64,000 bases of DNA, taken from contig NZ_FXAK01000005.1 in NCBI RefSeq assembly GCF_900177515.1, positions 442,501-506,500 of the forward strand. Reading direction: 5' to 3'. A program made the translations under genes and the position numbers. Each line of letters opens with the position of its first letter. Within the stretch, counting starts at the first letter, position 1. The notes under the pieces are model-generated. The model saw only the letters and a program-made list of their open reading frames with translations. It was not told the DNA's origin and ran no database searches. This document shows positions 48,783 through 56,120 of the stretch, in pieces. The DNA is from Azospirillum oryzae. GTDB lineage: Bacteria > Pseudomonadota > Alphaproteobacteria > Azospirillales > Azospirillaceae.

Positions 48783-49136
48783 TCAGCGGATGTTGACGCT
48801 GAGGCCGAAGCCGGGGACCACGGGCGGCGCGTAGACGACGGGCGGCGGTGCATAGATCACCCGCGGCGGCGGCGCGTAGACCACAGGGGGCGGCGCGTAG
48901 ACGACGGGCGGCGGGGCGTAATAGGCGCCGCGCTCGCGCCAATGGCGGTGATGAGGGCGCTCCCAACGCCAGTCCGGTCCGCCGCGGCCGGGGCCGTACC
49001 ATTCGCGGCCATGGTCGCCTCGTCCGCGCCAGCCGTCATGGGCGGCGGCAGGGCTGGCGGTGGCGCCCAGCATCGATCCGGCGACCAGAGCGCCCAGAAC
49101 CACGGCTTTCAATCCAAAACCAAAGCGGCCAGTCAT
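48783..49136 (-). CDS. Exported proline/tyrosine-rich repeat protein, 117 aa
   Basis: A 117-residue protein. The signal peptide (GLKAVVLGALVAGSMLGATA) ends near SPAAA. A His/Arg/Trp/Gly-rich segment (HDGWRGRGDHGREWYGPGRG) leads to four to five copies of a 7-residue unit, YAPPPVV, and a short tail GFGLSVNIR. Similar small periplasmic Gly/Arg/Tyr-rich proteins are common in alphaproteobacteria and are often only called hypothetical. The final segment could be an outer-membrane strand. ATG 49136 has GGAGG 9 nt upstream. Role unknown. Confidence 0.75.
   Translation of the reverse strand: MTGRFGFGLKAVVLGALVAGSMLGATASPAAAHDGWRGRGDHGREWYGPGRGGPDWRWERPHHRHWRERGAYYAPPPVVYAPPPVVYAPPPRVIYAPPPVVYAPPVVPGFGLSVNIR
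48817..48930 (-). repeat. 21-nt tandem repeats inside the YAPPPVV gene
   Basis: About five imperfect copies of a 21-nt unit encode YAPPPVV, with one copy lengthened by a codon (YAPPPRVI). They lie wholly in frame in the 48783-49136 gene, so this is a coding repeat that can gain or lose units by slippage without a frameshift. Confidence 0.7.
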
Positions 49137-49268
49137 TCCGGCGTCCTCCTGGTGTCGGGGGGTATCTTGTCCCCTCATGAGCCGATGAACGTCGCCGCTC
49201 CGGCTTTCATTCCACTCGGAAGCAAAAGATTTGGTCGTATGGCGTCGGTTATAGATGGGGGAGCGGCC

Positions 49269-50891
49269 TCAGGCCCAGCCGTCCGACAGGCCAGGACGGG
49301 CGGGAGCCGGCGGGGCGAACAGGCTTGCCGGCTTGTAGGCCGGGCGGTCTGCCGGTCTGCCGAAATGATAGCCCTGGGCCAGTTCGAAGCCCCAGGCGTT
49401 GAGCTGCGCCGCCTGATCCTGCGTCTCCACCATCTCGGCGATCACCTGCACGCGGATTTCCCGGCACAGCCCGACCATGGCGCGCAGGATGGCGTCGTCG
49501 CGCGGGCTGCCGCCCAGCCGGCGGACATAGCTGCCGTCGATCTTCACGAAATCCACCGGCAGGGCCTGGATGTAGGGAAAGGACGCCGCGCCGGCCCCGA
49601 AATCGTCCAGGCAGATGCGGTGGCCGGCACGGCGCAGTTCCTCCAGCACGCGGGCGGCGCGCGGCAGGTCGGTCAGGCCGGTCGATTCGGTCACCTCCAC
49701 CAGCAGGCGGGAGCGCAGCGCCGGATCGCGGGCGACCAGCCGCTGGAAAGCCACCACGAAGATGTCGCTGCCCAGCGAGGCCGCCGACATGTTCACGGCG
49801 ATCTGCAGCGTCGGGTCGGTTGACAGCGTCTCCAGCGCCTTTTCGCAGACCAGCAGGTCGACGTCGTGGACCATGCCGATCTGCTCGGCGAAGGCAATGG
49901 TCGGGCCGGGGGCACCGTTGGGGAAGCGGGCCAGCGCCTCGTAATGGTGCAGGCCGCGGGTGGCGAGCGAGACGATGGGCTGGAACTGCAGCTTCAGCCG
50001 GTCGTCGGTCAGGGTGGTGCGCAGGCTGGTCACCCGCGTCACCGTCTGGTCGACCAGCAGCTTCACCGCGTCATGCATGGTGGAGATGTCGAACTTGGCC
50101 GTCTCCTCGGCGAAGCTCTTCACCGTGAACATCAGGACGCGCCCGGCGTCCTCGCGGCTGAGGCCGGGGGCGGACATGTCCAGCGTCAGGTTTTCCGAGG
50201 CCAGCGGCTGGCCGTCCGGCGACAGGCTCGCGCCGGTCACCGCGATTTCGTCGGCGAGAGCGCCGGCCGACAGGTCGCTGCCGTGGACGAGGCCGAAGCG
50301 GTCCTCTCCCAGCCGCGTCGCCAGCGTGTCGTCGGCGGCATGGACGCGCAGCAGCGCCCCGACCTCCCCCAGCAGGCGCAGCGTCAGTTCCGGGCCCAGG
50401 CGCGATTTGACCTCGCCGAAATCGGCGATCTTGATGAGCGTCAGCTTCGGCGGCGACTGGCCGACATCGACACCGAAGCGTTCGCCAAGCTGCGCCTGGA
50501 AGGCCTCTGGATCGAGCAGCCCGGTCTCCGCATCGCGGGCCGGCGCCTCGGCTCCTTTGCTTTCCGACCGGGTCAGCGTCAGTTGCACGTTGGGAGACCG
50601 GCCGAGCCGATAGCCGGACAGGGTGGCCTGCGTCCCGCCCGCCAGAGCGACCGTCCGCGGCTCCAGCCGGCGGTTTGACCCGGCGGTGCGCAGCAGGCGC
50701 CGCACCAGCCCACGGTCGCCGGCCGCCAGCATCCGGTCGATCGGCTGTCCGATCAACTCGGCATCGGTGATGCCCAGGACATGCTGCAAGGCGCCGGCGG
50801 CGAAGCCGATGAGTCCGCGGGCGTCCACCTCGATCAGCACATCCGCATTGGCAAATGCGAAGCCAAGGAAGCGTGCCACGTCCGATGTCAT
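49269..50891 (-). CDS. PAS-GGDEF-EAL protein, predicted c-di-GMP phosphodiesterase
   Basis: A 540-residue cytosolic signalling protein. A PAS-like N-terminus (DVLIEVDARGLIGFAAGALQ) is followed by a degenerate GGDEF domain, where the signature reads LGEDRFGLVH instead of GGDEF, so cyclase activity is unlikely. The EAL domain (about 290-510) keeps the metal and catalytic residues: YEALARF, AVNMSAASLG, EVTESTGL, CLDDFGAGAASF, DFVKIDGSYV and AEMVET. It should hydrolyse c-di-GMP. ATG 50891 opens a 263-nt AT-rich upstream gap that probably carries its promoter. No membrane helix is seen. Confidence 0.9.
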   Translation of the reverse strand: MTSDVARFLGFAFANADVLIEVDARGLIGFAAGALQHVLGITDAELIGQPIDRMLAAGDRGLVRRLLRTAGSNRRLEPRTVALAGGTQATLSGYRLGRSPNVQLTLTRSESKGAEAPARDAETGLLDPEAFQAQLGERFGVDVGQSPPKLTLIKIADFGEVKSRLGPELTLRLLGEVGALLRVHAADDTLATRLGEDRFGLVHGSDLSAGALADEIAVTGASLSPDGQPLASENLTLDMSAPGLSREDAGRVLMFTVKSFAEETAKFDISTMHDAVKLLVDQTVTRVTSLRTTLTDDRLKLQFQPIVSLATRGLHHYEALARFPNGAPGPTIAFAEQIGMVHDVDLLVCEKALETLSTDPTLQIAVNMSAASLGSDIFVVAFQRLVARDPALRSRLLVEVTESTGLTDLPRAARVLEELRRAGHRICLDDFGAGAASFPYIQALPVDFVKIDGSYVRRLGGSPRDDAILRAMVGLCREIRVQVIAEMVETQDQAAQLNAWGFELAQGYHFGRPADRPAYKPASLFAPPAPARPGLSDGWA

Positions 50892-51154
50892 GATGCCTCG
50901 GCAAGGATCGCGGTTGGATGGACCGACCGGATGCGTCACATCCGGCGAAATAATATGTCTACAAAATGTTCGCACTTAAAACGTAAAGGAAACCCTACCA
51001 CTATCGAAATTACCTTATGGTGAATGTCCGCCGTCTCGGGCCGCCTGCCCAGGCAGAGGGGGTGCGGGGCCGGTGCTATCGGCTTGGATCCGAACGATAA
51101 TTGTCACCAGCCGCGCCCCTTCCTCCCGTGCGGCATTTATGGTAAATAGGCGGC

Positions 51155-51382
51155 ATGGTAGAGACCAGACGCACCGGCGACCGTTCTAACGAGTTGATCC
51201 GCCCCGACTCCGGTGGCGGCCGCGTTGCCGCCAGCGGTGCGCGTGGACGCGCCGAAGGTGTCGGCCAGCAGGGACGGCAACGGGTTCCGAGTTTGCGCGA
51301 ACTGGCAGCCCTGGTGGTCAACGGCGTGCTGACCCTGCCGCGCAACTATCGCCGCGGCATGTTCCTCGACGTTCAGGTGTAA
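51155..51382 (+). CDS. Possible small protein, 75 aa
   Basis: A 75-codon frame from ATG 51155 with AGGCGG close upstream. The N-terminal part is Arg/Gly/Ser-rich and low in structure. The last 30 residues (VPSLRELAALVVNGVLTLPR, NYRRGMFLDVQV) form a plausible helix with a basic end. Its last 10 nt overlap the 3' end of the convergent glycosyltransferase gene. It fills a gap that would otherwise be empty, but no homology is recognised and it could be chance. Confidence 0.4.
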   Translation: MVETRRTGDRSNELIRPDSGGGRVAASGARGRAEGVGQQGRQRVPSLRELAALVVNGVLTLPRNYRRGMFLDVQV

Positions 51383-52125
51383 GCGGCCGCTTCCGGGCCG
51401 AACAGCCGATCCATCAGCAGCGGCGGCAATTCGTATTGCGGCAGGCAAAGGCTGGTGCTGCGGGCGTGCAGCGTGTGCAAGCACAGCCCCTCCGTGTCCG
51501 GGAAGGCGCCGACGCGGAAGCGGTCGCGTGCGGCCTTGACGAAGGGCGCGTCTTCGCAGGCGTTCACCGCCGGGAAGCGCACCCCCTCCCATACCGCGCG
51601 CCGGTAGGCATAGGAAAAGCCGTAACCGTCGAGATTGTCGGTGGAGGGCAGGGCATCCGGCGCCTCGACATAGCTGCAGCCTTGCCGACCCCAGCGATGG
51701 TGCGAGCCGCCGCGGGCCGTGTCCCAATAGCCGAAGCGCCGGTGCGGCACGCTGTAGAGGAACCAGCCGGACAGCTTCACCAGATCATGCCCCCGGTCGA
51801 GCCACTCAAGCATCCGCTCCACATAGGTCGGAGCATAGAAGTCGTCGTCGTCCATGTGGACGATCACCGATCCCTTCGCATGCTCGGCCAGGATGTTGCG
51901 CTTCTCGCCGATGGCGTAGCGGCTGGGCGAGTAGAAATATTTCAGCCGAGGATTCGCCAGCGCCTTCAGGTAGGCCGACGGGCGCGGACTGTCGTCGAAC
52001 ACCAGCCACTCGATTTCGCCGTGGCTCTGTGCCCGGATGCAGGCATGCAGGCGCGGCAGGAACTCCTCGCGCTGCCAGGTGGGGGTGACGATGCTGACCA
52101 GGGGCGATGGCGTGGTGGACGTCAT
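51373..52125 (-). CDS. Family 2 glycosyltransferase (GT-A fold)
   Basis: A 250-residue GT2-type transferase. It begins PLVSIVTPTWQREEFLPRLH and has the nucleotide-binding LVFDDSPRPSAYLKALANPR and the metal-binding VIVHMDDDDFYAPTYVERML. The acceptor region includes DGYGFSYAYRRAVWEG and the ACEDAPFVKAARDRFRVG base region (ED). There is no membrane helix, so it acts on a lipid- or protein-linked acceptor from the cytosol. Acceptor unknown; no other polysaccharide genes are beside it. Confidence 0.88.
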   Translation of the reverse strand: MTSTTPSPLVSIVTPTWQREEFLPRLHACIRAQSHGEIEWLVFDDSPRPSAYLKALANPRLKYFYSPSRYAIGEKRNILAEHAKGSVIVHMDDDDFYAPTYVERMLEWLDRGHDLVKLSGWFLYSVPHRRFGYWDTARGGSHHRWGRQGCSYVEAPDALPSTDNLDGYGFSYAYRRAVWEGVRFPAVNACEDAPFVKAARDRFRVGAFPDTEGLCLHTLHARSTSLCLPQYELPPLLMDRLFGPEAAAYT

Positions 52126-52235
52126 GGTCGTTTCTTGCTCGCAGGGGCGGGCTGCGTGTAGACAGACGTCAGCATAGCACTGCTCCAGGCTCCAAACACC
52201 GGCCGGGGATGGTGCGAAGGAAGGGAAGGACGGCC

Positions 52236-52613
52236 GTGGGAGTGATCGACCGGATCTGGATCGTCTTCGCCGCGCTGAACGGCGCCATGGCGGTCGGCGC
52301 CGGCGCCTATGCCAGCCATGCGCTGGCCGCCCAGCCGCAGGCGCAGGAGTGGTTCCGCATCGCCGGCCAATACCAGATGGCGCATGCGCTGGCGCTTGTG
52401 CTGCTGGTGGCGTTGAACGGCAGGATCGGCGGCACGGCCCTGCGGATCGCCGGATGGCTGTTCATCGCCGGGATCCTGCTGTTCTGCGGCACGCTCTATG
52501 CGCTGGGCACCGTCGGACCGCTGCCGGTGCCGATGACGGCGCCGGCCGGCGGATGGAGCTTCATGCTCGGCTGGCTGGCGCTGGCGGTCGCGGCTCTGCG
52601 GGCACGCGGCTGA
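52236..52613 (+). CDS. DUF423 family membrane protein
   Basis: A 125-residue protein with four hydrophobic helices, the DUF423/YgdD pattern: IWIVFAALNGAMAVGAGAYA, AQEWFRIAGQYQMAHALALV, LRIAGWLFIAGILLFCGTLY and MLGWLALAVAALR. Family members are inner-membrane proteins of unknown function. Start is a GTG at 52236 after GGAAGGA; a GTG at 52242 or the ATG at 52209 are alternatives, and the chosen one gives the usual family length. It is convergent with the ArsR gene. Confidence 0.85.
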   Translation: MGVIDRIWIVFAALNGAMAVGAGAYASHALAAQPQAQEWFRIAGQYQMAHALALVLLVALNGRIGGTALRIAGWLFIAGILLFCGTLYALGTVGPLPVPMTAPAGGWSFMLGWLALAVAALRARG

Positions 52614-52652
52614 GGCTTGCGCCTGTCGGAACGGGGCGGTGGCGTCCGGCGA

Positions 52653-53030
52653 TCAGCCGGCCGCGGCGGCGCGCAGGTCGGTCTGGTCGGCTCCTGAGTC
52701 GCTGCTGCGGCTGTCGCCATCGGCATCTTCAGCCGCGGGCGTGCAATAGAGGCCGTGCAGCGTCGTCATGATCGTCTGCGCCTCGTGCCCGTTCAGCGAA
52801 TAGTAGATGTTCTGGGCGCTGCGCCGCGTGCGGACCAGATTGTCGTTGCGCAGCCGGGCCAGATGCTGGGACAGCGCCGACTGGCTGAGCCCGACCAGAT
52901 CCTCCAACTCGCCCACCGACCTCTCGCCCTGGCTCAAATGGCACAGGATGAGCAGCCGCCGCTCGTTGCACATCGCCTTCAACAGCGCACTTGCCCGGCG
53001 GGCGTTGGCCTGCAAATCCTCGATCTTCAT
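52653..53030 (-). CDS. SqrR/BigR-type persulfide-sensing ArsR-family repressor
   Basis: A 125-residue ArsR-family winged helix. The core reads KAMCNERRLLILCHLSQGER, then SVGELEDLVGLSQSALSQHL and TRRSAQNIYYSL. C30 (LLILC) and C96 (LHGLYC) are 66 residues apart, the same spacing as the dithiol pair of SqrR (C41/C107) and BigR (C42/C108). That pair forms a polysulfide bridge with reactive sulfur and releases DNA. C21 is an extra Cys. Metal-binding ArsR sites are not seen. It is divergent from tusA, so sulfur-responsive control of tusA is plausible. ATG 53030 is the first codon of the conserved part. Confidence 0.88.
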   Translation of the reverse strand: MKIEDLQANARRASALLKAMCNERRLLILCHLSQGERSVGELEDLVGLSQSALSQHLARLRNDNLVRTRRSAQNIYYSLNGHEAQTIMTTLHGLYCTPAAEDADGDSRSSDSGADQTDLRAAAAG

Positions 53031-53379
53031 CGCTCTACCGTCGCCCTGTCCGTTCCGATTCGTTTTTACGTGTCGTATTGTGCGCGAGCCGTCGTTGCGC
53101 GGCCCGGCAAAGAAAAATGCTCGTATCCTAGTATATTCGTATCCGGCCGCTATTGTCCACCTGTGGGAATCCGGCATGGCGACCGCGCCGCTGCTTGGCG
53201 CAAGCGACGGCTTGAGCGTCGCCATCATCGTCAGAGCCCGGTTTTTCTCGCACCGCGAAACAGAGCCGCTACAGATATACCAGCTTCCGGTTGTGAGCGA
53301 TAATCATCCGCAATGGGATGCCCGGCCGCATCACAGCATCCGTCGTGACACCGGCCGGCCGGTCGGGTAGCATTCCGTC
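53031..53379. other. Divergent gap between the SqrR/BigR-like gene and tusA
   Basis: 349 nt with no supported gene; a 63-codon frame from ATG 53176 ends just before tusA but shows no family similarity. The AT-richest part, near 53110-53150, has two copies of TCGTATCC (53121-53128 and 53137-53144) and a related TCGTATTG at 53073-53080. They could be operator or promoter elements. No recognised SqrR/BigR box was found by eye. Confidence 0.5.
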
Positions 53380-53607
53380 ATGACCGACCATCCTTTGAAT
53401 ACCAAGGGCTTGCAGTGCCCGCTCCCTGTCCTGCGCGCGCGCAAGGCCATCAAGACCATCGCAATTGGCGACACCCTGACGGTGGAGGCGACCGATCCCG
53501 GCGCCCGCAAGGACTTTCCCGCATTCTGCGAGGCGACCGGCAACCGCCTGCTCTCCGTTACCGAAGAGGACGGCGTCCTGCGCTTCGTCATCGAACGGGT
53601 GGTCTGA
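53380..53607 (+). CDS. TusA/SirA-family sulfur carrier
   Basis: A 75-residue TusA-family protein with the signature GLQCPLPVLRARKAI, whose C13 in the CPxP motif carries persulfide sulfur. It has the usual length and ends TEEDGVLRFVIERV. The family relays sulfur to tRNA thiolation, molybdenum cofactor or sulfur-oxidation enzymes. The persulfide-sensor gene upstream suggests a sulfur-stress role for this copy. TusA partners TusB-E are not in the window. The small protein is free of membrane helices. Confidence 0.92.
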   Translation: MTDHPLNTKGLQCPLPVLRARKAIKTIAIGDTLTVEATDPGARKDFPAFCEATGNRLLSVTEEDGVLRFVIERVV

Positions 53608-53793
53608 ACCGGCGATCCGCCGCACCGCTTATACCCCAAACGCAGGGGGTCACGGATTGCCCCGGTTCCCGAAAGTGGGCTGTGACGAATCGTCCTGGAT
53701 TCAGCCTGTACTTTCATTAGCGATGCGGGAAGAATGGTTTTCGGAAACGCTGCAATCGCCGCCCGAAAACCAACGATAACGACCGAAAAATCG

Positions 53794-54723
53794 ATGTTCA
53801 CCACCCTGTTCACCCACCCGGCGTGCCTGGAGCACGACACGGGTCTCGGTCATCCCGAATGCTCCGACCGCCTGCGCGCCGTGCTCGCCGCGCTGGAGAC
53901 GGAGGAGTTCCACATGCTGGAACGGCAGGAGGCGCCGCGCGCCACGGTTGAACAGCTTCTGCGGGCGCATCCGCAGTCGCACATCGACCGCGTGCTGTCG
54001 CTGATCCCCGACGTGGAGCATGCGGGCGTCGATGCCGACACGGTCGTCTCGCCCGGATCGGGGGAGGCGGCGCTGCGTGCGGCCGGCGCGGTCTGCGCCG
54101 CGGTCGACGCGGTGGCGACCGGCCAGTCGCGCAACGCCTTCTGCGCCGTCCGCCCGCCCGGCCACCATGCGGAGCGGGAGAAGGCGATGGGCTTCTGCCT
54201 GTTCAACAACGCCGCCGTCGGTGCCTTCCACGCCCGCGCCGTCCATGGGCTGCAGCGGGTGGCGGTGATGGATTTCGACGTCCATCACGGCAACGGCACG
54301 CAGGACATCCTGCAGTTCGACCCCGACATGCTCTATTGCTCCACCCACCAATCGCCGCTCTATCCCGGCACCGGCGACGCGGGTGAGAAGGGGGAGTACG
54401 GCAACTGCGTCAACGCGCCGCTGCCGGCCATGGCGGGGTCGCCGGAGTTCCGGCACGCGATGACGCACGTCATCCTGCCGGCCATCGACCATTTCAAGCC
54501 GGACCTGCTGATCATCTCCGCCGGATTCGACGCCCATTCTCGCGATCCGCTCGCCGGCCTGCATCTGATCGACGATGATTTCGTCTGGGCCACCCGCAAG
54601 CTGGGCGAATTGGCCCGAACCCATTGCGGCGCGCGGATCGTCTCGGTGCTGGAGGGTGGCTACAACCTTCGGGCATTGGCGTCGGCAAGCGCGGCCCATG
54701 TGCGCGAACTGATGTACTGCTGA
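53794..54723 (+). CDS. Class II histone deacetylase-like amidohydrolase
   Basis: A 309-residue zinc amidohydrolase of the HDAC/acetylpolyamine family. It begins LFTHPACLEHDTGLGHPECS. The active site is visible: RPPGHHAEREKAMGFCLFNN with the tandem His, VMDFDVHHGNGTQDIL with the Zn-binding Asp and His, ISAGFDAHSRDPLAGL with the second Asp, and VSVLEGGYNL near the C-terminus. Bacterial members deacetylate polyamines or acetyl-lysine. ATG 53794 is the conserved start; the frame extends 20 codons upstream to 53734. No acetyltransferase or polyamine gene is adjacent. Confidence 0.92.
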   Translation: MFTTLFTHPACLEHDTGLGHPECSDRLRAVLAALETEEFHMLERQEAPRATVEQLLRAHPQSHIDRVLSLIPDVEHAGVDADTVVSPGSGEAALRAAGAVCAAVDAVATGQSRNAFCAVRPPGHHAEREKAMGFCLFNNAAVGAFHARAVHGLQRVAVMDFDVHHGNGTQDILQFDPDMLYCSTHQSPLYPGTGDAGEKGEYGNCVNAPLPAMAGSPEFRHAMTHVILPAIDHFKPDLLIISAGFDAHSRDPLAGLHLIDDDFVWATRKLGELARTHCGARIVSVLEGGYNLRALASASAAHVRELMYC

Positions 54724-54899
54724 CCGGTCCGTTCCGGGCCGGCCGGCGGCCATCCTTCTCCCGAAAGGGGGAGGGACTGCCCGAACGCATAGGCCGCACA
54801 GCGGCGGCACATAGTCCGCAAGGGCCGGGGTACGTGAGTGCCTCGGGTCTTGCGCCGGACGAGGGCGGGGCATACCTTCGCGGGCTTGAGGTTCCATCG

Positions 54900-55193
54900 A
54901 TGGTTCTGCCCGACATGCCCCCTTCCGCCGCTTCCATTCCGAATCCTGGCGTTCCCATTCCGCCCGACATCGCCGCCCTCAGCTTCGAGGATGCGCTCGC
55001 CGAACTGGAGCGGATCGTCCGCCAGCTCGAGGAAGGCCGCGGCAAGCTCGACGACGCCATCTCCTCCTACGAACGCGGCACGGCGCTGAAGCGCCATTGC
55101 GAGATGAAGCTGCGCGAGGCGCAGGCCAAGATCGACCGCATCACCGTTAGCGCCGACGGCTCCCTCGGCACCGAACCCGCCCGGATCGACTGA
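54900..55193 (+). CDS. xseB: Exodeoxyribonuclease VII small subunit
   Basis: A 97-residue protein with the XseB core SFEDALAELERIVRQLEEGR, GKLDDAISSYERGTALKRHC, then EMKLREAQAKIDRI. These two helices pack on the XseA large subunit to form the single-strand exonuclease. The N-terminal 28 residues are a Pro/Ser-rich leader. ATG 54900 is chosen; ATG 54915 is also possible. The stop is 1 nt before the ispA start, in the conserved xseB-ispA-dxs order. Confidence 0.93.
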   Translation: MVLPDMPPSAASIPNPGVPIPPDIAALSFEDALAELERIVRQLEEGRGKLDDAISSYERGTALKRHCEMKLREAQAKIDRITVSADGSLGTEPARID

Positions 55194-55194
55194 C

Positions 55195-56097
55195 GTGCAG
55201 ACCATTTCCCAGACCGAATTGAAATCCGCAATGGCGGAGATCGCGCAGGCCGTCGAGATGAAGATCGGCGCCCTGCTGCCGACCACCGACTTGGCGGAGG
55301 CGCGGGTGTTCGACGCCATGCGCTATGGCTGCCTGAACGGCGGCAAGCGGCTGCGCCCGTTCCTGGTGATGCAGTCGGCGGCGCTGTTCGGCGTCAACCC
55401 GGACTGCGCCATCCGCGCCGCCGCGGCGGTGGAGATGGTCCACAGCTATTCGCTGGTCCACGACGACCTGCCGGCGATGGACGACGGTGAGCTGCGGCGC
55501 GGCCGGCCGACCTGCCACCGCCAGTTCGACGAGGCGACCGCGATCCTGGCCGGCGACGGGCTGCTGACGCTGGCGTTCGAGGTGCTGGCCGATCCGGCGA
55601 CTCACGAGGATCCCAATATCCGTTGCCAGCTGGTGTCGGCCCTGGCGAAGGCGGCCGGCGGCCACGGCATGGTCGGCGGCCAGATGCTGGACCTGATCGC
55701 CGAGCACGAGAGCTTCGATCTCGGCACCACCACCCGGCTGCAGCGGATGAAGACCGGCGAGATGATCGCCTTTTCCTGCGAGGCCGGCGGCATCCTGGGC
55801 AAGGCCAACCCGCCGCAGCGCACGGCGTTGCGCGCCTATGCCCACGATCTGGGGCTGGCCTTCCAGATCGTCGACGATCTGCTGGATGTGGAAGGAACGG
55901 CGGAAGAGACCGGAAAGACCGTCGGCCGCGATGCCCAGGCCGGCAAGGCGACCTTCGTGTCGATCCTCGGTCGCGACCGTGCCCGCGCCCAGGCGGAAAT
56001 GCTGTCCCATCAGGCATCGCAGCACTTGGACATTTTCGATGGGCGTGCCGATATGTTGAAGGCCGTGGCCGATTTCGTCGTCGCGCGCCGCGCCTGA
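55195..56097 (+). CDS. ispA: Farnesyl/geranyl diphosphate synthase
   Basis: A 300-residue trans-isoprenyl diphosphate synthase. The first Asp-rich motif is VHDDLPAMDDGELRRGRPTC (DDxxxxD) and the second is FQIVDDLLDVEGTAEETGKT. GGKRLRPFLVMQSA gives the isopentenyl-diphosphate Lys/Arg site. The chain ends AVADFVVARRA. It condenses IPP and DMAPP to farnesyl diphosphate. The start is a GTG at 55195, just after the xseB stop; a later ATG (55231) is less likely. It lies 23 nt before dxs, so isoprenoid supply genes are one unit. Confidence 0.95.
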   Translation: MQTISQTELKSAMAEIAQAVEMKIGALLPTTDLAEARVFDAMRYGCLNGGKRLRPFLVMQSAALFGVNPDCAIRAAAAVEMVHSYSLVHDDLPAMDDGELRRGRPTCHRQFDEATAILAGDGLLTLAFEVLADPATHEDPNIRCQLVSALAKAAGGHGMVGGQMLDLIAEHESFDLGTTTRLQRMKTGEMIAFSCEAGGILGKANPPQRTALRAYAHDLGLAFQIVDDLLDVEGTAEETGKTVGRDAQAGKATFVSILGRDRARAQAEMLSHQASQHLDIFDGRADMLKAVADFVVARRA

Positions 56098-56120
56098 CCA
56101 GAGCTTGAGGACTTGCCAGA

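Noticed and set aside
48817-48930. Regularly spaced repeats as a CRISPR array
   Set aside because: Units are directly adjacent without spacers and encode an in-frame Pro/Tyr heptad in an exported protein.
53176-53370. 63-codon frame before tusA
   Set aside because: No recognisable similarity or ribosome binding site, and it fills a divergent promoter gap.
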